A stretch of DNA of 59,156 nucleotides from CAKRPJ01 sp934376955 (GCA_934376955.1 CAKRPJ010000013.1:1-59156); one strand, 5' to 3'. Counted from the stretch's first letter, positions 7,368-16,839 are shown. Numbers and translations are program-made. The notes: generated by a model not told the origin, from the sequence alone.

Positions 7368-9234
7368 CCATTCCCGCTTTCTTCTTTTTCCGTTTCACCA
7401 GTATCACGATGAGGATTACGGCTGCTGCTGAAAAGATCCCGATCGGAAGCGCATATTTCTTTACCAGCTCCATCTTGGACGGCTCCTCGGGAGCCGGTTC
7501 AGGCTCTGTGCTCCCGATGTCTCCCGGATCATCATATACAGGCTCCGTAACATATAGCTGAACCTCTTTTTCCACCGGGGTAACGACTCCGTTTTCATCC
7601 TCATAGGTGATCGTCAGCTTTATCATTCCGTCATCCATAGTGGCTGCGGTTCCCGTTACCATCGCGTCAACATTTCCACTTTCACCCGGCTTGATGTTTC
7701 CGACATAGCTTTCCGTTCTCTGGATGGAATCTGCCTCAAAGATCGCTGTCACATTATACAGGATAACCTTTCCGGTGTTGTTAATGGGGAACATGATATT
7801 TGTTTCATTCCCCACTTCGATGGAATTTGGCATGACCTCGATCGTTCCCGTATTCAATCTCGCCTCTTGTACGAGGGGGACTGCGATCTTGACGCTTTCC
7901 TTCGCATTCTTAAATTCCGGGCTGTCATACTGCTCATTGATCGTAAGGGTATAGGATCTCTGCTCTGCACTGGGATTGGATGTAAAATGCATCGTAAGAA
8001 CCTCAGAGCTTCCCGGGGATAAGCTGTTGACCACCACAGAGTTGGAACCGTTCGCCGTTGTAAATACAGGGCTGTTGTCTACTGTCTCCGGGTCGAAGGT
8101 AAATAAAATATTGCTGGCTGATATGTTGCTCGACGCATTCTTCATTTTTACATGTAAAGTAAAATCCTGGCCGGCAACGATTCGGGCCGGCTCAGTTTCA
8201 AAGCTGTCCACAACAATTCGGGCCTTTGTTCTCTCATTTTCGCCTGCTTCATTGGAGAGCTTATCCTCCTCGCCCTTTCCGATGATCCGAACATAAAAGA
8301 TATCCTCGATCGGTGCGGCAAAGGCTCCTTTTTCTTCCTCGCGATAACGGATCTTGAATTTGATGGGATAATACCCGGTTTTTACTTTCTCACGGACCGC
8401 CATACTGTAGGGTACCTCTACGGTCTGATCAGGATTGACGTTGCTCATCCACCGGTCATAATTTCCATCATTGATCTCGAAGGGGCATTTTGTAATATCC
8501 TCCGAGAGCTCCATCTCCACCCGGACATCATAAGCTGTCTTATAGCCCGTGTTCCTTAAATTCATATTGAAGTTCATGATCTGCTGGTATTCTCCCTGGG
8601 GAGTAGGCTGATCCTCTCCCAGAGCAAATGCCACCGGCTCTGTGCTGCCCTCATCCGTTTCCTTCGTTGTAGAAGTTTCCTTTGTTTCCGCCCATACCAT
8701 TATCGTTTTCTGGTAACCGGATGACAGCGCTCCTTCTCCGCTTGATCTCTTTGAAACATTGACCAGAACCGGATAATACCCTGGTGTCAGATCCTTTTTC
8801 ACATTTACGCGGAGATTTACTGTCTTTGATGCCCCCGCCTTTACATGTCCGATCTTATAATGCTTGTTCAGGGAATCGGTAATCTCAAAGGGATATTTGT
8901 TTATCATGGTTTTGATGATATCCCCATCCTCCGTTTCATCGATCTGTTCATAATAATCCTTAAACTCGCTTTCCTGAGCGATCCAGATCTCGCTTTCGAT
9001 CCAATCCGATGCCGACGTATTTTTAACGGCAACAGAGATCGTTGATGTCTTTCCAATCGTGATATTCGGTGTCTTTCCGATCACGATACGCACTGTTTCA
9101 TTATCGTCATCCCGGTGATAGACCGGTGGTATCTCCATGTCCTTTTCGTCACCAAGAACAGCTGCCGGCATGGCCCCTATCATCAGCGCCGCCACCAGAA
9201 GCCATAAAATCAGTTTTTTTCTTCTTCCTTTCAT
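7351..9234 (-). CDS. Membrane-anchored surface protein with CARDB-like domains, ABC-associated
   Basis: A 627-aa exported protein. It has an N-terminal signal sequence (about residues 5-29, hydrophobic core LILWLLVAALMIGAMPAA), several immunoglobulin-like beta domains of the CARDB/NEW3 type (repeated patterns such as NPSAEQRSYTLTI and VGNIKPGESGNVDAMVTG), and a C-terminal helix near 596-617 followed by KRKKKK. It is therefore anchored with its bulk outside the cell. It lies between the ATPase and the permease genes and overlaps both, so it is a fixed partner of the transporter and takes the place where Gram-negative systems have MacA. No MacA-like hairpin or lipoyl domain is visible. The role is inferred from context. 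Confidence 0.72.
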   Translation of the reverse strand: MKGRRKKLILWLLVAALMIGAMPAAVLGDEKDMEIPPVYHRDDDNETVRIVIGKTPNITIGKTSTISVAVKNTSASDWIESEIWIAQESEFKDYYEQIDETEDGDIIKTMINKYPFEITDSLNKHYKIGHVKAGASKTVNLRVNVKKDLTPGYYPVLVNVSKRSSGEGALSSGYQKTIMVWAETKETSTTKETDEGSTEPVAFALGEDQPTPQGEYQQIMNFNMNLRNTGYKTAYDVRVEMELSEDITKCPFEINDGNYDRWMSNVNPDQTVEVPYSMAVREKVKTGYYPIKFKIRYREEEKGAFAAPIEDIFYVRIIGKGEEDKLSNEAGENERTKARIVVDSFETEPARIVAGQDFTLHVKMKNASSNISASNILFTFDPETVDNSPVFTTANGSNSVVVNSLSPGSSEVLTMHFTSNPSAEQRSYTLTINEQYDSPEFKNAKESVKIAVPLVQEARLNTGTIEVMPNSIEVGNETNIMFPINNTGKVILYNVTAIFEADSIQRTESYVGNIKPGESGNVDAMVTGTAATMDDGMIKLTITYEDENGVVTPVEKEVQLYVTEPVYDDPGDIGSTEPEPAPEEPSKMELVKKYALPIGIFSAAAVILIVILVKRKKKKAGMDDEIR

Positions 9235-10115
9235 TGTATACTCTCCCCCTCCTGTTTATCGCATTTATCCGGTTTCGGTGAAAGCGCCTTCTCATCCGAT
9301 CCGACCTTGTCTGATTCGTTCTTTTCTGATCCCTTATTTTCTGATCCGTTCTTCTCCGCTGCGGCCGCCTGCTCTACGATCTTATCTAAGGCCATCAGAT
9401 CGACTTCTCTGTGATTTTCTTCTATGCTGACGATCTTTCCGTCGATGATCTTAAATATACGGTCTGCGTAGGTTGCCAGATTATTATCATGAGTAACCAT
9501 AACCAGTGTCTGGTTTCTTTCCCGAACAATGGTCTGCATCAGCCTTAAAACGTCCATTGTCGTTTTAGAATCCAAGTTGCCGGTGGGCTCATCTGCGAAT
9601 ATGATCTGGGGATCCACTGCCAATGCTCTGGCTATTCCCACTCTCTGCTGCTGACCTCCGGACATCTGGTTTGGCATGTGATACATGAATTTTTCCAGAC
9701 CCACCAGCTTTAAATACTGCTTTGCTCTCCGGGTGCGCTCTTTTCGTGCCATTCCCCGGAAGGACAACGGAAGGGCTACATTTTCTATCGCATTCATTGT
9801 GGCGATCAGATTGTAGGACTGGAAGATAAAGCCTACCCGCTCTCTCCGGAAGGCGACAAGCTGTCGTTCGTTTAGCTTTTCAATATGCTTTCCGGCAATT
9901 ACGATCTCTCCCTTTGAGGGATGCTCGAGCCCTGCCAGCATATTTAAAAGTGTAGATTTTCCCGATCCTGACGGCCCGGTAATTGCACAGAATTCTCCTC
10001 GAGATATAGTAAAGTCCACACCATTTAAGGCGTAGACTTTGCTGTCTCCCATGCGATATATTTTGTAAAGGTCTTTCACCTGGATAACAGGTTCTCCCGG
10101 TTTTCGATTCTCCAC
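9231..10115 (-). CDS. ABC transporter ATP-binding protein, MacB/LolD type
   Basis: This is the ATPase of the MacB-like system. Walker A is GPSGSGKST (residues 47-55), the Q-loop follows in FIFQSYNLIATMNAIENV, the signature is MSGGQQQRVGIARAL, and Walker B is IIFADEPTGNLD with MVTHDN as H-loop. After about residue 245 there is a low-complexity Ser/Glu/Lys/Asn tail (SENKGSEKNESDKVGSDEK), which is unusual for the family. The start appears to be a GTG preceded by GAGAGGG. It overlaps the next gene by four bases, so the three genes form one operon. Confidence 0.9.
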   Translation of the reverse strand: MENRKPGEPVIQVKDLYKIYRMGDSKVYALNGVDFTISRGEFCAITGPSGSGKSTLLNMLAGLEHPSKGEIVIAGKHIEKLNERQLVAFRRERVGFIFQSYNLIATMNAIENVALPLSFRGMARKERTRRAKQYLKLVGLEKFMYHMPNQMSGGQQQRVGIARALAVDPQIIFADEPTGNLDSKTTMDVLRLMQTIVRERNQTLVMVTHDNNLATYADRIFKIIDGKIVSIEENHREVDLMALDKIVEQAAAAEKNGSENKGSEKNESDKVGSDEKALSPKPDKCDKQEGESIQ

Positions 10116-10200
10116 TTATTTTCCCTCTCGCCCTTTTATTTGGTAATCATATTATATCGAAAGAATACTCTTGAATCTATATAATATTTTTTAACAATTC

Positions 10201-11034
10201 TTACGAATTTTGTCCGGACGGACAGATTTTTGCCACACGTTTTCCAAATTCTCTCAGATATTCTTCAACCGAAACATACTGACCGTTGTTCACTCTGTAG
10301 GCAGGGCTCCACATGCGGACGACGCGCACCTCGGCCTGACTTTGGTTTCCGGTATGTCTGTAGCTGGCATCCGCAAAAAACAGATCATCCTCGATCACAT
10401 TTTTCCATTTCATGTATATTTCCCGGTTCTTCTTCTGTTTCTTGTTTTGGAATACCTCCATCACGATCATGCGGAAGATCTCCTCCCCGCAGCATACGAT
10501 CGTCTTTGGCTTTAAAAGACGGATCTGCCGTTTGATAAATTCAAGATAATACTGACCATACTGCATGCTGATCTCATCCGCTGCTCCTTTTCCGCCCCTT
10601 TTATTTATGTAAAGCACGGCTGCCTTCTTTAAAAGCTCTGCGGTTTTTTTTCTTCCCTTTTCGGTACAGTCCTTTCCACCCTCGATGATCTCCTGCATCC
10701 CGGCCAGATATTCCATATATTCTGCTTCTCCGGACGGACTATGACCTTTTCTGAAATCCTTTCTGATATCGGATATTACCGGCATTGTCTGCCCCTGCTG
10801 AATATATTTCCGCATATTGGGCTCCTTCAGGATATAAAGCGTACCCGTAAAGTTTTTTTCCGAGATGATCCCATCTATATGGAAGCAGCGCGGCTCGATC
10901 TCCCTATAACAGGTCGTTCCAAAGGGATCCTCCTCCATCTGCTGCATAAGCTGCCATAAAAGGAATAATTCCTCCGTTGTCTCACATTTTGCGGCCTGTC
11001 CTTCCGTCACGATCTGTTCCATACTCTTTCTCAT
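10201..11034 (-). CDS. Uncharacterised protein, possible uracil-DNA-glycosylase fold
   Basis: A 277-residue soluble protein without a signal peptide. I do not recognise it with certainty. The order GTLYILKEPN (N-terminal strand), AVLYINKRGG in the middle and LKPKTIVCCGEEIFRMIV later resembles UDG-superfamily proteins (strand-motif I, central helix, then 'kPk.IvcCG'). No clear catalytic histidine loop is evident, so enzymatic activity is not claimed. The start is the ATG at 11032-11034 with GGAGG five bases upstream; an ATG nine codons earlier lacks one. It is monocistronic and divergent from pyrB. Confidence 0.4.
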   Translation of the reverse strand: MRKSMEQIVTEGQAAKCETTEELFLLWQLMQQMEEDPFGTTCYREIEPRCFHIDGIISEKNFTGTLYILKEPNMRKYIQQGQTMPVISDIRKDFRKGHSPSGEAEYMEYLAGMQEIIEGGKDCTEKGRKKTAELLKKAAVLYINKRGGKGAADEISMQYGQYYLEFIKRQIRLLKPKTIVCCGEEIFRMIVMEVFQNKKQKKNREIYMKWKNVIEDDLFFADASYRHTGNQSQAEVRVVRMWSPAYRVNNGQYVSVEEYLREFGKRVAKICPSGQNS

Positions 11035-11157
11035 ACGTTCCTCCATCACAAACCTTTTCATCGGTAAAAGCAGATAACTTTAATCCGTCTCTCTCTGTTC
11101 TGTTAATTATAACATATTTTTTTTAAAAAAAGTATAGTATTTCCGGGGCATATCCGT

Positions 11158-11163
11158 TATAAT
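11158..11163 (+). promoter_or_regulatory. Probable -10 element of pyrBI
   Basis: A perfect TATAAT lies 49 bases upstream of the pyrB start. The matching -35 region (around 11134-11140) is weak. No PyrR-type attenuator hairpin was found between here and 11212. Confidence 0.4.
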
Positions 11164-11211
11164 GGCAACGATAAGAAAATCCTGTTTCAAATACAGAAAG
11201 GAGAACTTCCT

Positions 11212-12135
11212 ATGCGACATTTACTCAGTCCACTTGATCTGACCGTGGAAGAAACAGACAGACTGTTGGATCTGGCTTCTGATATTGAAAAGAATCGCTC
11301 TAAGTATTCTCACCTGTGTGACGGAAAAAAACTGGCGACTCTTTTTTTTGAGCCCAGCACCAGAACTCGCCTGAGCTTTGAGGCAGCAATGCTGAATCTC
11401 GGCGGCTCCGTACTCGGCTTCTCCTCTGCGGATTCCAGCTCTGCTGCAAAAGGCGAGAGTGTTTCCGATACGATCCGCGTTGTTTCCTGTTATGCAGATA
11501 TCTGTGCAATGCGACATCCGAAAGAAGGCGCCGCATTTGTTGCTGCTTCTAAATCTTCTATCCCCGTTATCAATGCCGGTGACGGCGGCCATCAGCATCC
11601 GACCCAGACTCTCACCGATCTTCTGACAATTAAAAGCTTAAAAGGACGTCTTGGCGATCTGACCGTAGGTCTTTGCGGAGACCTTAAATTCGGACGTACC
11701 GTTCATTCCCTGATCCACGCCCTCGTCCGCTATCCGGGTATCCGCTTTATCCTCATTTCTCCGCCTGAGCTTCGTATTCCCGATTATATCCGCGAGAGCG
11801 TTCTCGAAGCCAACCATATCAGTTATAAAGAAACCACCAATCTGGATGATGCCATGGAGGATCTGGACATTCTCTATATGACCAGAGTGCAGAAGGAGCG
11901 TTTCTTCAACGAAGAAGATTATATCCGCATGAAGGATTGTTACATTCTGGATACAGAGAAAATGAAGCTTGCGAAACCGGATATGTTCATCCTGCATCCG
12001 CTTCCCCGGGTCAATGAGATCTCCGTCGATGTGGATGATGATCCGAGAGCTGCCTACTTCAAACAGGCGCAGTACGGTGTATACGTTCGTATGGCCCTTA
12101 TCCTGACTTTATTGGAGGTGGAACTGCCATGTTAA
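11212..12135 (+). CDS. pyrB: Aspartate carbamoyltransferase catalytic subunit
   Basis: This enzyme joins carbamoyl phosphate and aspartate in the first committed step of pyrimidine synthesis. The carbamoyl-phosphate loop EPSTRTRLSFEAAM, HPTQTLTDLLTI, LCGDLKFGRTVHSL (aspartate-type GDLKxGRT) and HPLPRVNEIS are all present. The length (307 aa) matches the E. coli catalytic chain. The start has AGGAG seven bases upstream. The pyrI gene overlaps its end by seven bases, so the enzyme is the allosteric dodecamer type. This pair is the only plus-strand transcription unit in the window. Confidence 0.97.
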   Translation: MRHLLSPLDLTVEETDRLLDLASDIEKNRSKYSHLCDGKKLATLFFEPSTRTRLSFEAAMLNLGGSVLGFSSADSSSAAKGESVSDTIRVVSCYADICAMRHPKEGAAFVAASKSSIPVINAGDGGHQHPTQTLTDLLTIKSLKGRLGDLTVGLCGDLKFGRTVHSLIHALVRYPGIRFILISPPELRIPDYIRESVLEANHISYKETTNLDDAMEDLDILYMTRVQKERFFNEEDYIRMKDCYILDTEKMKLAKPDMFILHPLPRVNEISVDVDDDPRAAYFKQAQYGVYVRMALILTLLEVELPC

Positions 12136-12551
12136 ATATCAGCGGACTGAAAGAAGGAGTCGTCCTCGACCATATCCAGGCAGGAAAAAGCATGGATATT
12201 TATCGCCATCTCGGCCTTGACAAAATGGATTATACCGTTGCAATCATTAAAAATGCAAAGAGCAGCAAAATGGGACGAAAGGATATTATCAAGATCGAAG
12301 CCCCGTTAGATACTCTTGATCTGGATGTGCTCGGCTACATTGACCATAACATTACCGTCAATATCATCCGCGACAATGAGATCGTTGAAAAGCGCCGTTT
12401 AAGTCTTCCTGACCGCCTTGTAAACGTGATCCATTGCAAGAATCCCCGCTGCATCACCTCTGTTGAGCAGGAGCTCCCCCATATTTTCTATCTTTCCGAT
12501 AAAGAAAAAGAGATCTACCGCTGCCAGTATTGTGACGAAAAGCATGACTAA
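12129..12551 (+). CDS. pyrI: Aspartate carbamoyltransferase regulatory subunit
   Basis: The regulatory chain that binds nucleotide effectors and docks on PyrB through a zinc domain. The N-terminal effector domain includes VLDHIQAGKSMDIYRHLGL, and the C-terminal zinc site has four cysteines, in CKNPRC and CQYC. The length (140 aa) is slightly shorter than E. coli PyrI. The start is the ATG preceded by GGAGG within the end of pyrB, which implies translational coupling. Confidence 0.96.
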   Translation: MLNISGLKEGVVLDHIQAGKSMDIYRHLGLDKMDYTVAIIKNAKSSKMGRKDIIKIEAPLDTLDLDVLGYIDHNITVNIIRDNEIVEKRRLSLPDRLVNVIHCKNPRCITSVEQELPHIFYLSDKEKEIYRCQYCDEKHD

Positions 12552-12609
12552 GCCCTTGCCGGAATCACGCAGCGAGTCTTGCGGAAATTCGACTTAAACT
12601 GTATAAAAT

Positions 12610-12654
12610 AACCGGCTCCCAGCCTTCAGTGTTACCTGATGCCGGGAGCCGGTT
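12610..12654. terminator. Bidirectional terminator between pyrI and the TPR lipoprotein gene
   Basis: Arms AACCGGCTCCC (12610-12620) and GGGAGCCGGTT (12644-12654) form a perfect 11-bp stem with a 23-base loop. TTTCTT follows on plus. The two genes converge here, so one hairpin can serve both. Confidence 0.75.
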
Positions 12655-12688
12655 TCTTAATGTTTTCATTTTCTTTGTGGTTCAGATT

Positions 12689-14728
12689 TTAACGATTATT
12701 GACCGCTTCGATCTTATTTAAATCCACTTCCTCATTTGTTCCGGTTGCCTTCGGGTCAAATTTGACCGCAAAGGTCGTGCCGTCCGGAAGCGGCTTCTGA
12801 CGAAGTGATTCTTTGTATTTTTCCGTGTCTCTTACGATAACAGAGTCGTCGGAAAGGCTGGAGCCCGGGAATACCCATATCACAAGATCACCCATGGCAA
12901 GGGCGTAGGTAGCCTCCTCACGGATCCACTGTACCTTCATTCCGTAACGGGACATGCAGTCATATACGTCATTCATCGTGATGGTATCTCCGCTTGCTCC
13001 GTCAAACAGCTGTTCCTTCTTTAAAGCATAGCTTCCGTTCTTTTCCTTTGCTTCCTTTAACGTATTGACATTCAGAGAAAGCTTACCGGAAGAATGGGTA
13101 TCCTTCTTGCCTGAGGAACTGCTCTCCGGCTTCTTTGTTTCTGTTTTTTCGTTATCTGTCTCGGCTTCCTCTGTCTCCGGCTCGTCCGGTTCATCCGTTT
13201 CCTCGGCTTCTGTTTCGCCGGTGCCGCCGATCTTCTTTCCGTCCGCCCCTACAAAATAGCCATCCGGGGTCTCGTCATTGACAAGTAGGCGTCCGTCATC
13301 ATTAAAATAATATTCACTGCCGTCGATCGTATGCCACTCCATATATGCACTGGCATACGCAGGGCCTGACTCTGTACTGAAATAGTATTTGTCTCCATTT
13401 TCAGCCGTATACCATCCGGTCTTAAAGGAGCCGTTTTGTTCCAGATAGTAAACTCCGTTATCCGCATAGATCAGACCGGGCTTGTAGGTAGACGGAGCCA
13501 GCGCCAGTGCCTGTTTAAAATGAGCAGAGGCTCCACTTATATCTCCGTTTCCGAGACATTCCTCGGCCTTGGAATAGGATTCATCCGCCATGGATGAACG
13601 GTAGCTCTCCACCTGGGCCTTAAACTCAGCGTTATCCGGCTGGAGAGATGATACCTTCTGCCAGAAGCTTAAGCAGGAATCCATATCGTCTTTTGAAGAA
13701 TAGTAATCGGATACTGTGTAAATATAGCTTTCAAAGCTCTCCTTGGATACGCTCTCCGGGTTCATAAACTGGCTCATGCTCTGGCTGACCCATTTATCTG
13801 CTTCCGCCGTATTCTGGCTTTCGGAATAGATTTCGATAAGCGTTATGTAGGCTTCCATCTGAGTCGGATCGATCGCGATCGCATCCGTAAGATCTTTTAC
13901 TGCTTCGTCCTTCTTGCCTTCGTTGTAATACTGTTCCCCTCTGCCGGTAAGGATGCAGGCATGAACGTCCTTTGCACGCTCCTCGTCCTTATTTACCACT
14001 TTTTCAAATACTTCCATCGCCTTGTCGTACTCCTCGACCATTGCATAGGCCTTGCTGAGGGAGATCAGCGTGGAATCGTTTTCCTTGCCCAGCTCAACGA
14101 TCTTTTCCAGCCAGAAAACTGCTTCATCATAGTTCTCTGCCTCAAGACAGCTCTCTGCCATGGAAAACAATCTTTCATATCTTGTCTTTAAAAGCTTCTC
14201 GTCCTTAGTCGCTTCATATCCTCTTTCTAAAATCTCGTCTGCGCTGTCATATTCTTCTAAAGCGATATACATCTCGTTCAGCAGAAGATACGCATCCACA
14301 TTGGAGGGCTCTAAAGAGACCAGCTTCTGATACAGCTCGATCGCGCCATCGTATTCTTCATCCTCATAATACTCATCGGCAAGCTCTTGACAGCGTTCCC
14401 CGAACAGCTTCTTTATATTTTCGTCCTGAGTTGCATCATATCCCTGTTCAAGGATCTCCACTGCATCATCCGGAAGCTCCTGACTCATATAGATCTCACT
14501 GAGCCTGATATAAGCATCTACAGTTTTGTCATCGATCTCCAGACATTTTAAATAAGCCTCGATGGCTTCGTCGAATTTCTTTTCATTATAATACTTGTCG
14601 CCCAGTGTCAACTGTTCCTTTGCAGCCGGATCCACCGCTGCTTCCTTTTCGGCCTTTTTGCCGCAGGCGGAGCACAAAAGCATCACGGCCAGCAGAACAA
14701 AAAGTATACGTTTTATTCCTAAATTCAT
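12689..14728 (-). CDS. TPR-repeat lipoprotein with cell-wall-binding-type repeats
   Basis: A 679-aa extracytoplasmic protein. A lipoprotein-type signal ends at the cysteine in LLCSAC (residue 22). About ten tetratricopeptide repeats follow (for example YYNEKKFDEAIEAYLKCLEI, EEYDKAMEVFEKVV) to around residue 410. Next come tryptophan/tyrosine-rich units of the choline-binding type (GSFKTGWYTAENGDKYYF, GSEYYFNDDGRLLVN), a Glu/Thr-rich linker (about 490-550) and a C-terminal domain of about 110 residues. TPRs suggest scaffolding of an envelope complex. The combination of lipid anchor, TPRs and wall-binding units in one chain is uncommon. The partner is unknown. Confidence 0.75.
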   Translation of the reverse strand: MNLGIKRILFVLLAVMLLCSACGKKAEKEAAVDPAAKEQLTLGDKYYNEKKFDEAIEAYLKCLEIDDKTVDAYIRLSEIYMSQELPDDAVEILEQGYDATQDENIKKLFGERCQELADEYYEDEEYDGAIELYQKLVSLEPSNVDAYLLLNEMYIALEEYDSADEILERGYEATKDEKLLKTRYERLFSMAESCLEAENYDEAVFWLEKIVELGKENDSTLISLSKAYAMVEEYDKAMEVFEKVVNKDEERAKDVHACILTGRGEQYYNEGKKDEAVKDLTDAIAIDPTQMEAYITLIEIYSESQNTAEADKWVSQSMSQFMNPESVSKESFESYIYTVSDYYSSKDDMDSCLSFWQKVSSLQPDNAEFKAQVESYRSSMADESYSKAEECLGNGDISGASAHFKQALALAPSTYKPGLIYADNGVYYLEQNGSFKTGWYTAENGDKYYFSTESGPAYASAYMEWHTIDGSEYYFNDDGRLLVNDETPDGYFVGADGKKIGGTGETEAEETDEPDEPETEEAETDNEKTETKKPESSSSGKKDTHSSGKLSLNVNTLKEAKEKNGSYALKKEQLFDGASGDTITMNDVYDCMSRYGMKVQWIREEATYALAMGDLVIWVFPGSSLSDDSVIVRDTEKYKESLRQKPLPDGTTFAVKFDPKATGTNEEVDLNKIEAVNNR

Positions 14729-14759
14729 TAACTGTTCACCTATTATCCCTTTGTTTCGA

Positions 14760-15113
14760 TGTTCTGAGCAAAACGGTAAGCCGGGTTATGTCGTGGATGA
14801 TCATCTATCTAGTCTGCCTGTCACCAGACAGCTCAAGCGACCTACCCGGGAGCAGACGGGCCGCCTTATGCTCCCTGTTCGGTCTTGCTTCGAGTGGGGT
14901 TTACATGTGCCCTGCCTGTTACCAGCCAGGCGGTAGTCTCTTACACTGCCTTTCCACCCTTACATGGCAAGCCATGCGGTTTATTTCTGTTGCACTTTCC
15001 CTGGAGTCGCCTCCGCCAGACGTTATCTGGCACCCTGCCCTTTGAAGCCCGGACTTTCCTCTCCCGCATCCTTTCGTTTATGCGGCAGCGATCATCTGTC
15101 TTACTCAGAACTC
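14760..15113 (-). ncRNA. rnpB: RNase P RNA, type A
   Basis: The catalytic RNA of RNase P, which trims the 5' leader of tRNA precursors. On the minus strand it shows the hallmark core GAGGAAAGTCCGGGCT, AGGGTGCCAG, the GAAAGTGCAACAGAAA segment, GTAAACCCC, and the 3' ATAACCCGGCTTAC. The two ends, GTTCTGAG near 15110 and CTCAGAAC at 14761-14768, pair as helix P1 and define the limits to within a few bases. Its length (about 354 nt) and sequence fit the ancestral type A rather than the Bacillus type B. Confidence 0.95.
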
Positions 15114-15150
15114 GTTTACTATACCATATTTATTAGCAGATGTCCAGCAT

Positions 15151-15177
15151 CCGCACTGGCAAATCCTGTCAGTGCGG
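15151..15177. repeat. Perfect hairpin between the kinase gene and rnpB
   Basis: CCGCACTG (15151-15158) and CAGTGCGG (15170-15177) pair perfectly across an 11-base loop, directly after the stop codon of the upstream minus-strand gene. On the minus strand no T-run follows, so it may protect the mRNA 3' end or be a weak terminator before rnpB. Confidence 0.5.
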
Positions 15178-16839
15178 TTATACCTTCAGACAGCTGCCGC
15201 CGATAAATTCCCGGATAATGGAGGTTTTCGGGATAAGCTCACTGTCGATCCCCAGAAAATAATCTAAAAATTTCAACAGGCGCTTTGCCTCATCATACTC
15301 CGGTACATCCCGTGGAATACTGAAAAGAAGCGGCTCCGCATAAAGCTTCAACACGGCCAACTCATAAACAAGAGCGGAATTGAACATTACATCGGATTTT
15401 TCCTGGAACGGGAATATATTTTTATCCTCGCCGCGGCGGACAGAAGACCATCTTCTTATTGTTTCCAGTGCAGAAGTTCCCCGCGTGCGGGCATCCCGCA
15501 CCATGCGGCGGATCAGCCTGCCGTCTGTGGTCGGTATTCGGTTATGCTCGTCGATATTCAGCTGTGTGAGGGCACTGATATAGATCTTGTATTTATTCTC
15601 CGGGGGCAGAGAGTAGGATAATTTATCGTTGAGGCAGTGGATCCCTTCTAAAATCAGCACATCATTTTTTTTCAGCTGAAGGAAATCTCCCTTATACTCC
15701 CGGCATCCGTTAACAAAATTGAAGCGGGGTATTTCAACCTTTTCCCCCTTAAGCAGTGCATTCATATCCTCGTTGAGCTGTTCGATATCTACACACTCAA
15801 GTGCCTCCATATCAAGCTTTCCGTTCTCATCCCTCGGATAAAATTCTCTGTTTTTAAAATAATTATCGACCGCGATCGGATGAGGCGTATAGCCGAGAGC
15901 TCGAAACTGTGTTGCCAGCCTGTGGCTGAAGGTGGTTTTTCCGGAGGAGGACGGACCTGCGATCATCACGATCCTTTTTTCTCCGTCTTTCGCCGCCTTC
16001 TCTGCGATCTGGCCGATGGTCTTTTCCTGCAGTGCCTCCTGCATCAGGATCAGGTCATTTCCTTTTCCCTCAGAGATCATACGGTTCAACGTTCCCACGT
16101 TGGGGATCTCAAGGCTGCTGCTCCAGCGATAAGAGTCGTGAAGGACATGAAACAGCTTGTCGTATCCACTGACAGTTCCGATCTTTTCCGGCTGCTCCTC
16201 CTCGGGGAGTACAAGAAGAAAACCGGAATGATACGGCACCAGATCAAAACACTTGATATAGCCGGTATGCATCACCATATATCCGTAAAAATAGTCCTGA
16301 AGCTCCTCTATGCTGTAAATATTTACTCTGGAGGCCCGCCGGTACATGAAAAGCTGTTCCTTATCGTACATTCCGTAATTATGGAACATTTCCACTGCCT
16401 CATCCGTATTTACGCTTCTCTTTTTGATCGGGATCTTTCTCTCGATCAGGCGCTTCATCTGCTCCTTGACCTTTAAAAGAAGCTCCTCATTCAGCTCGAC
16501 ATCGCCGGTAAGCTCACCGTAAATGCCGTCGCCGATCGAGAAATCCATCTGGATCTTCTCTATTTTTTCTCTCGGGATCACATCATAAAATGCCTTTAGC
16601 ATAACGAAGATCGCACTTCTCTCATAGGTCTTTCTTCCTACCGGATCCAGAAACGTCAGAAATGATATCTCGGAATCCTTTTCCAGCGTTTTATGTAACT
16701 CCTTGAGCTTTCCGTTCACCCGTGCCAGCAGGATATCCTCGGTAAACCGATCTTTAAAATCTTCTGCGATCCGGGCGAGGCGGATGCCCTCCTCATATTC
16801 TTTTTCGCATCCACAGACTTTAACCTTAAGCATTGTCAT
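15178..16839 (-). CDS. TGS/ThrRS-like domain uridine kinase family protein
   Basis: A 553-aa cytoplasmic nucleoside kinase of the kind common in Clostridia. The N-terminal ~65 residues look like a TGS domain, and about 70-200 resembles the second additional domain of threonyl-tRNA synthetase (HNYGMYDKEQLFMYRR). From about 280 comes a phosphoribulokinase/uridine kinase domain with P-loop GPSSSGKTTF, PIAVDNYFKNR, ILEGIHCLND and a DGRLIRRMVRDARTRG lid. The family is annotated as uridine kinase, but its true substrate is not settled. The start has GGGAGG upstream. Confidence 0.85.
   Translation of the reverse strand: MTMLKVKVCGCEKEYEEGIRLARIAEDFKDRFTEDILLARVNGKLKELHKTLEKDSEISFLTFLDPVGRKTYERSAIFVMLKAFYDVIPREKIEKIQMDFSIGDGIYGELTGDVELNEELLLKVKEQMKRLIERKIPIKKRSVNTDEAVEMFHNYGMYDKEQLFMYRRASRVNIYSIEELQDYFYGYMVMHTGYIKCFDLVPYHSGFLLVLPEEEQPEKIGTVSGYDKLFHVLHDSYRWSSSLEIPNVGTLNRMISEGKGNDLILMQEALQEKTIGQIAEKAAKDGEKRIVMIAGPSSSGKTTFSHRLATQFRALGYTPHPIAVDNYFKNREFYPRDENGKLDMEALECVDIEQLNEDMNALLKGEKVEIPRFNFVNGCREYKGDFLQLKKNDVLILEGIHCLNDKLSYSLPPENKYKIYISALTQLNIDEHNRIPTTDGRLIRRMVRDARTRGTSALETIRRWSSVRRGEDKNIFPFQEKSDVMFNSALVYELAVLKLYAEPLLFSIPRDVPEYDEAKRLLKFLDYFLGIDSELIPKTSIIREFIGGSCLKV

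Noticed and set aside
14605..15206. Plus-strand open frames over the rnpB region
   Set aside because: They lie on the complementary strand of the RNase P RNA, whose conserved core and P1 helix explain the sequence.
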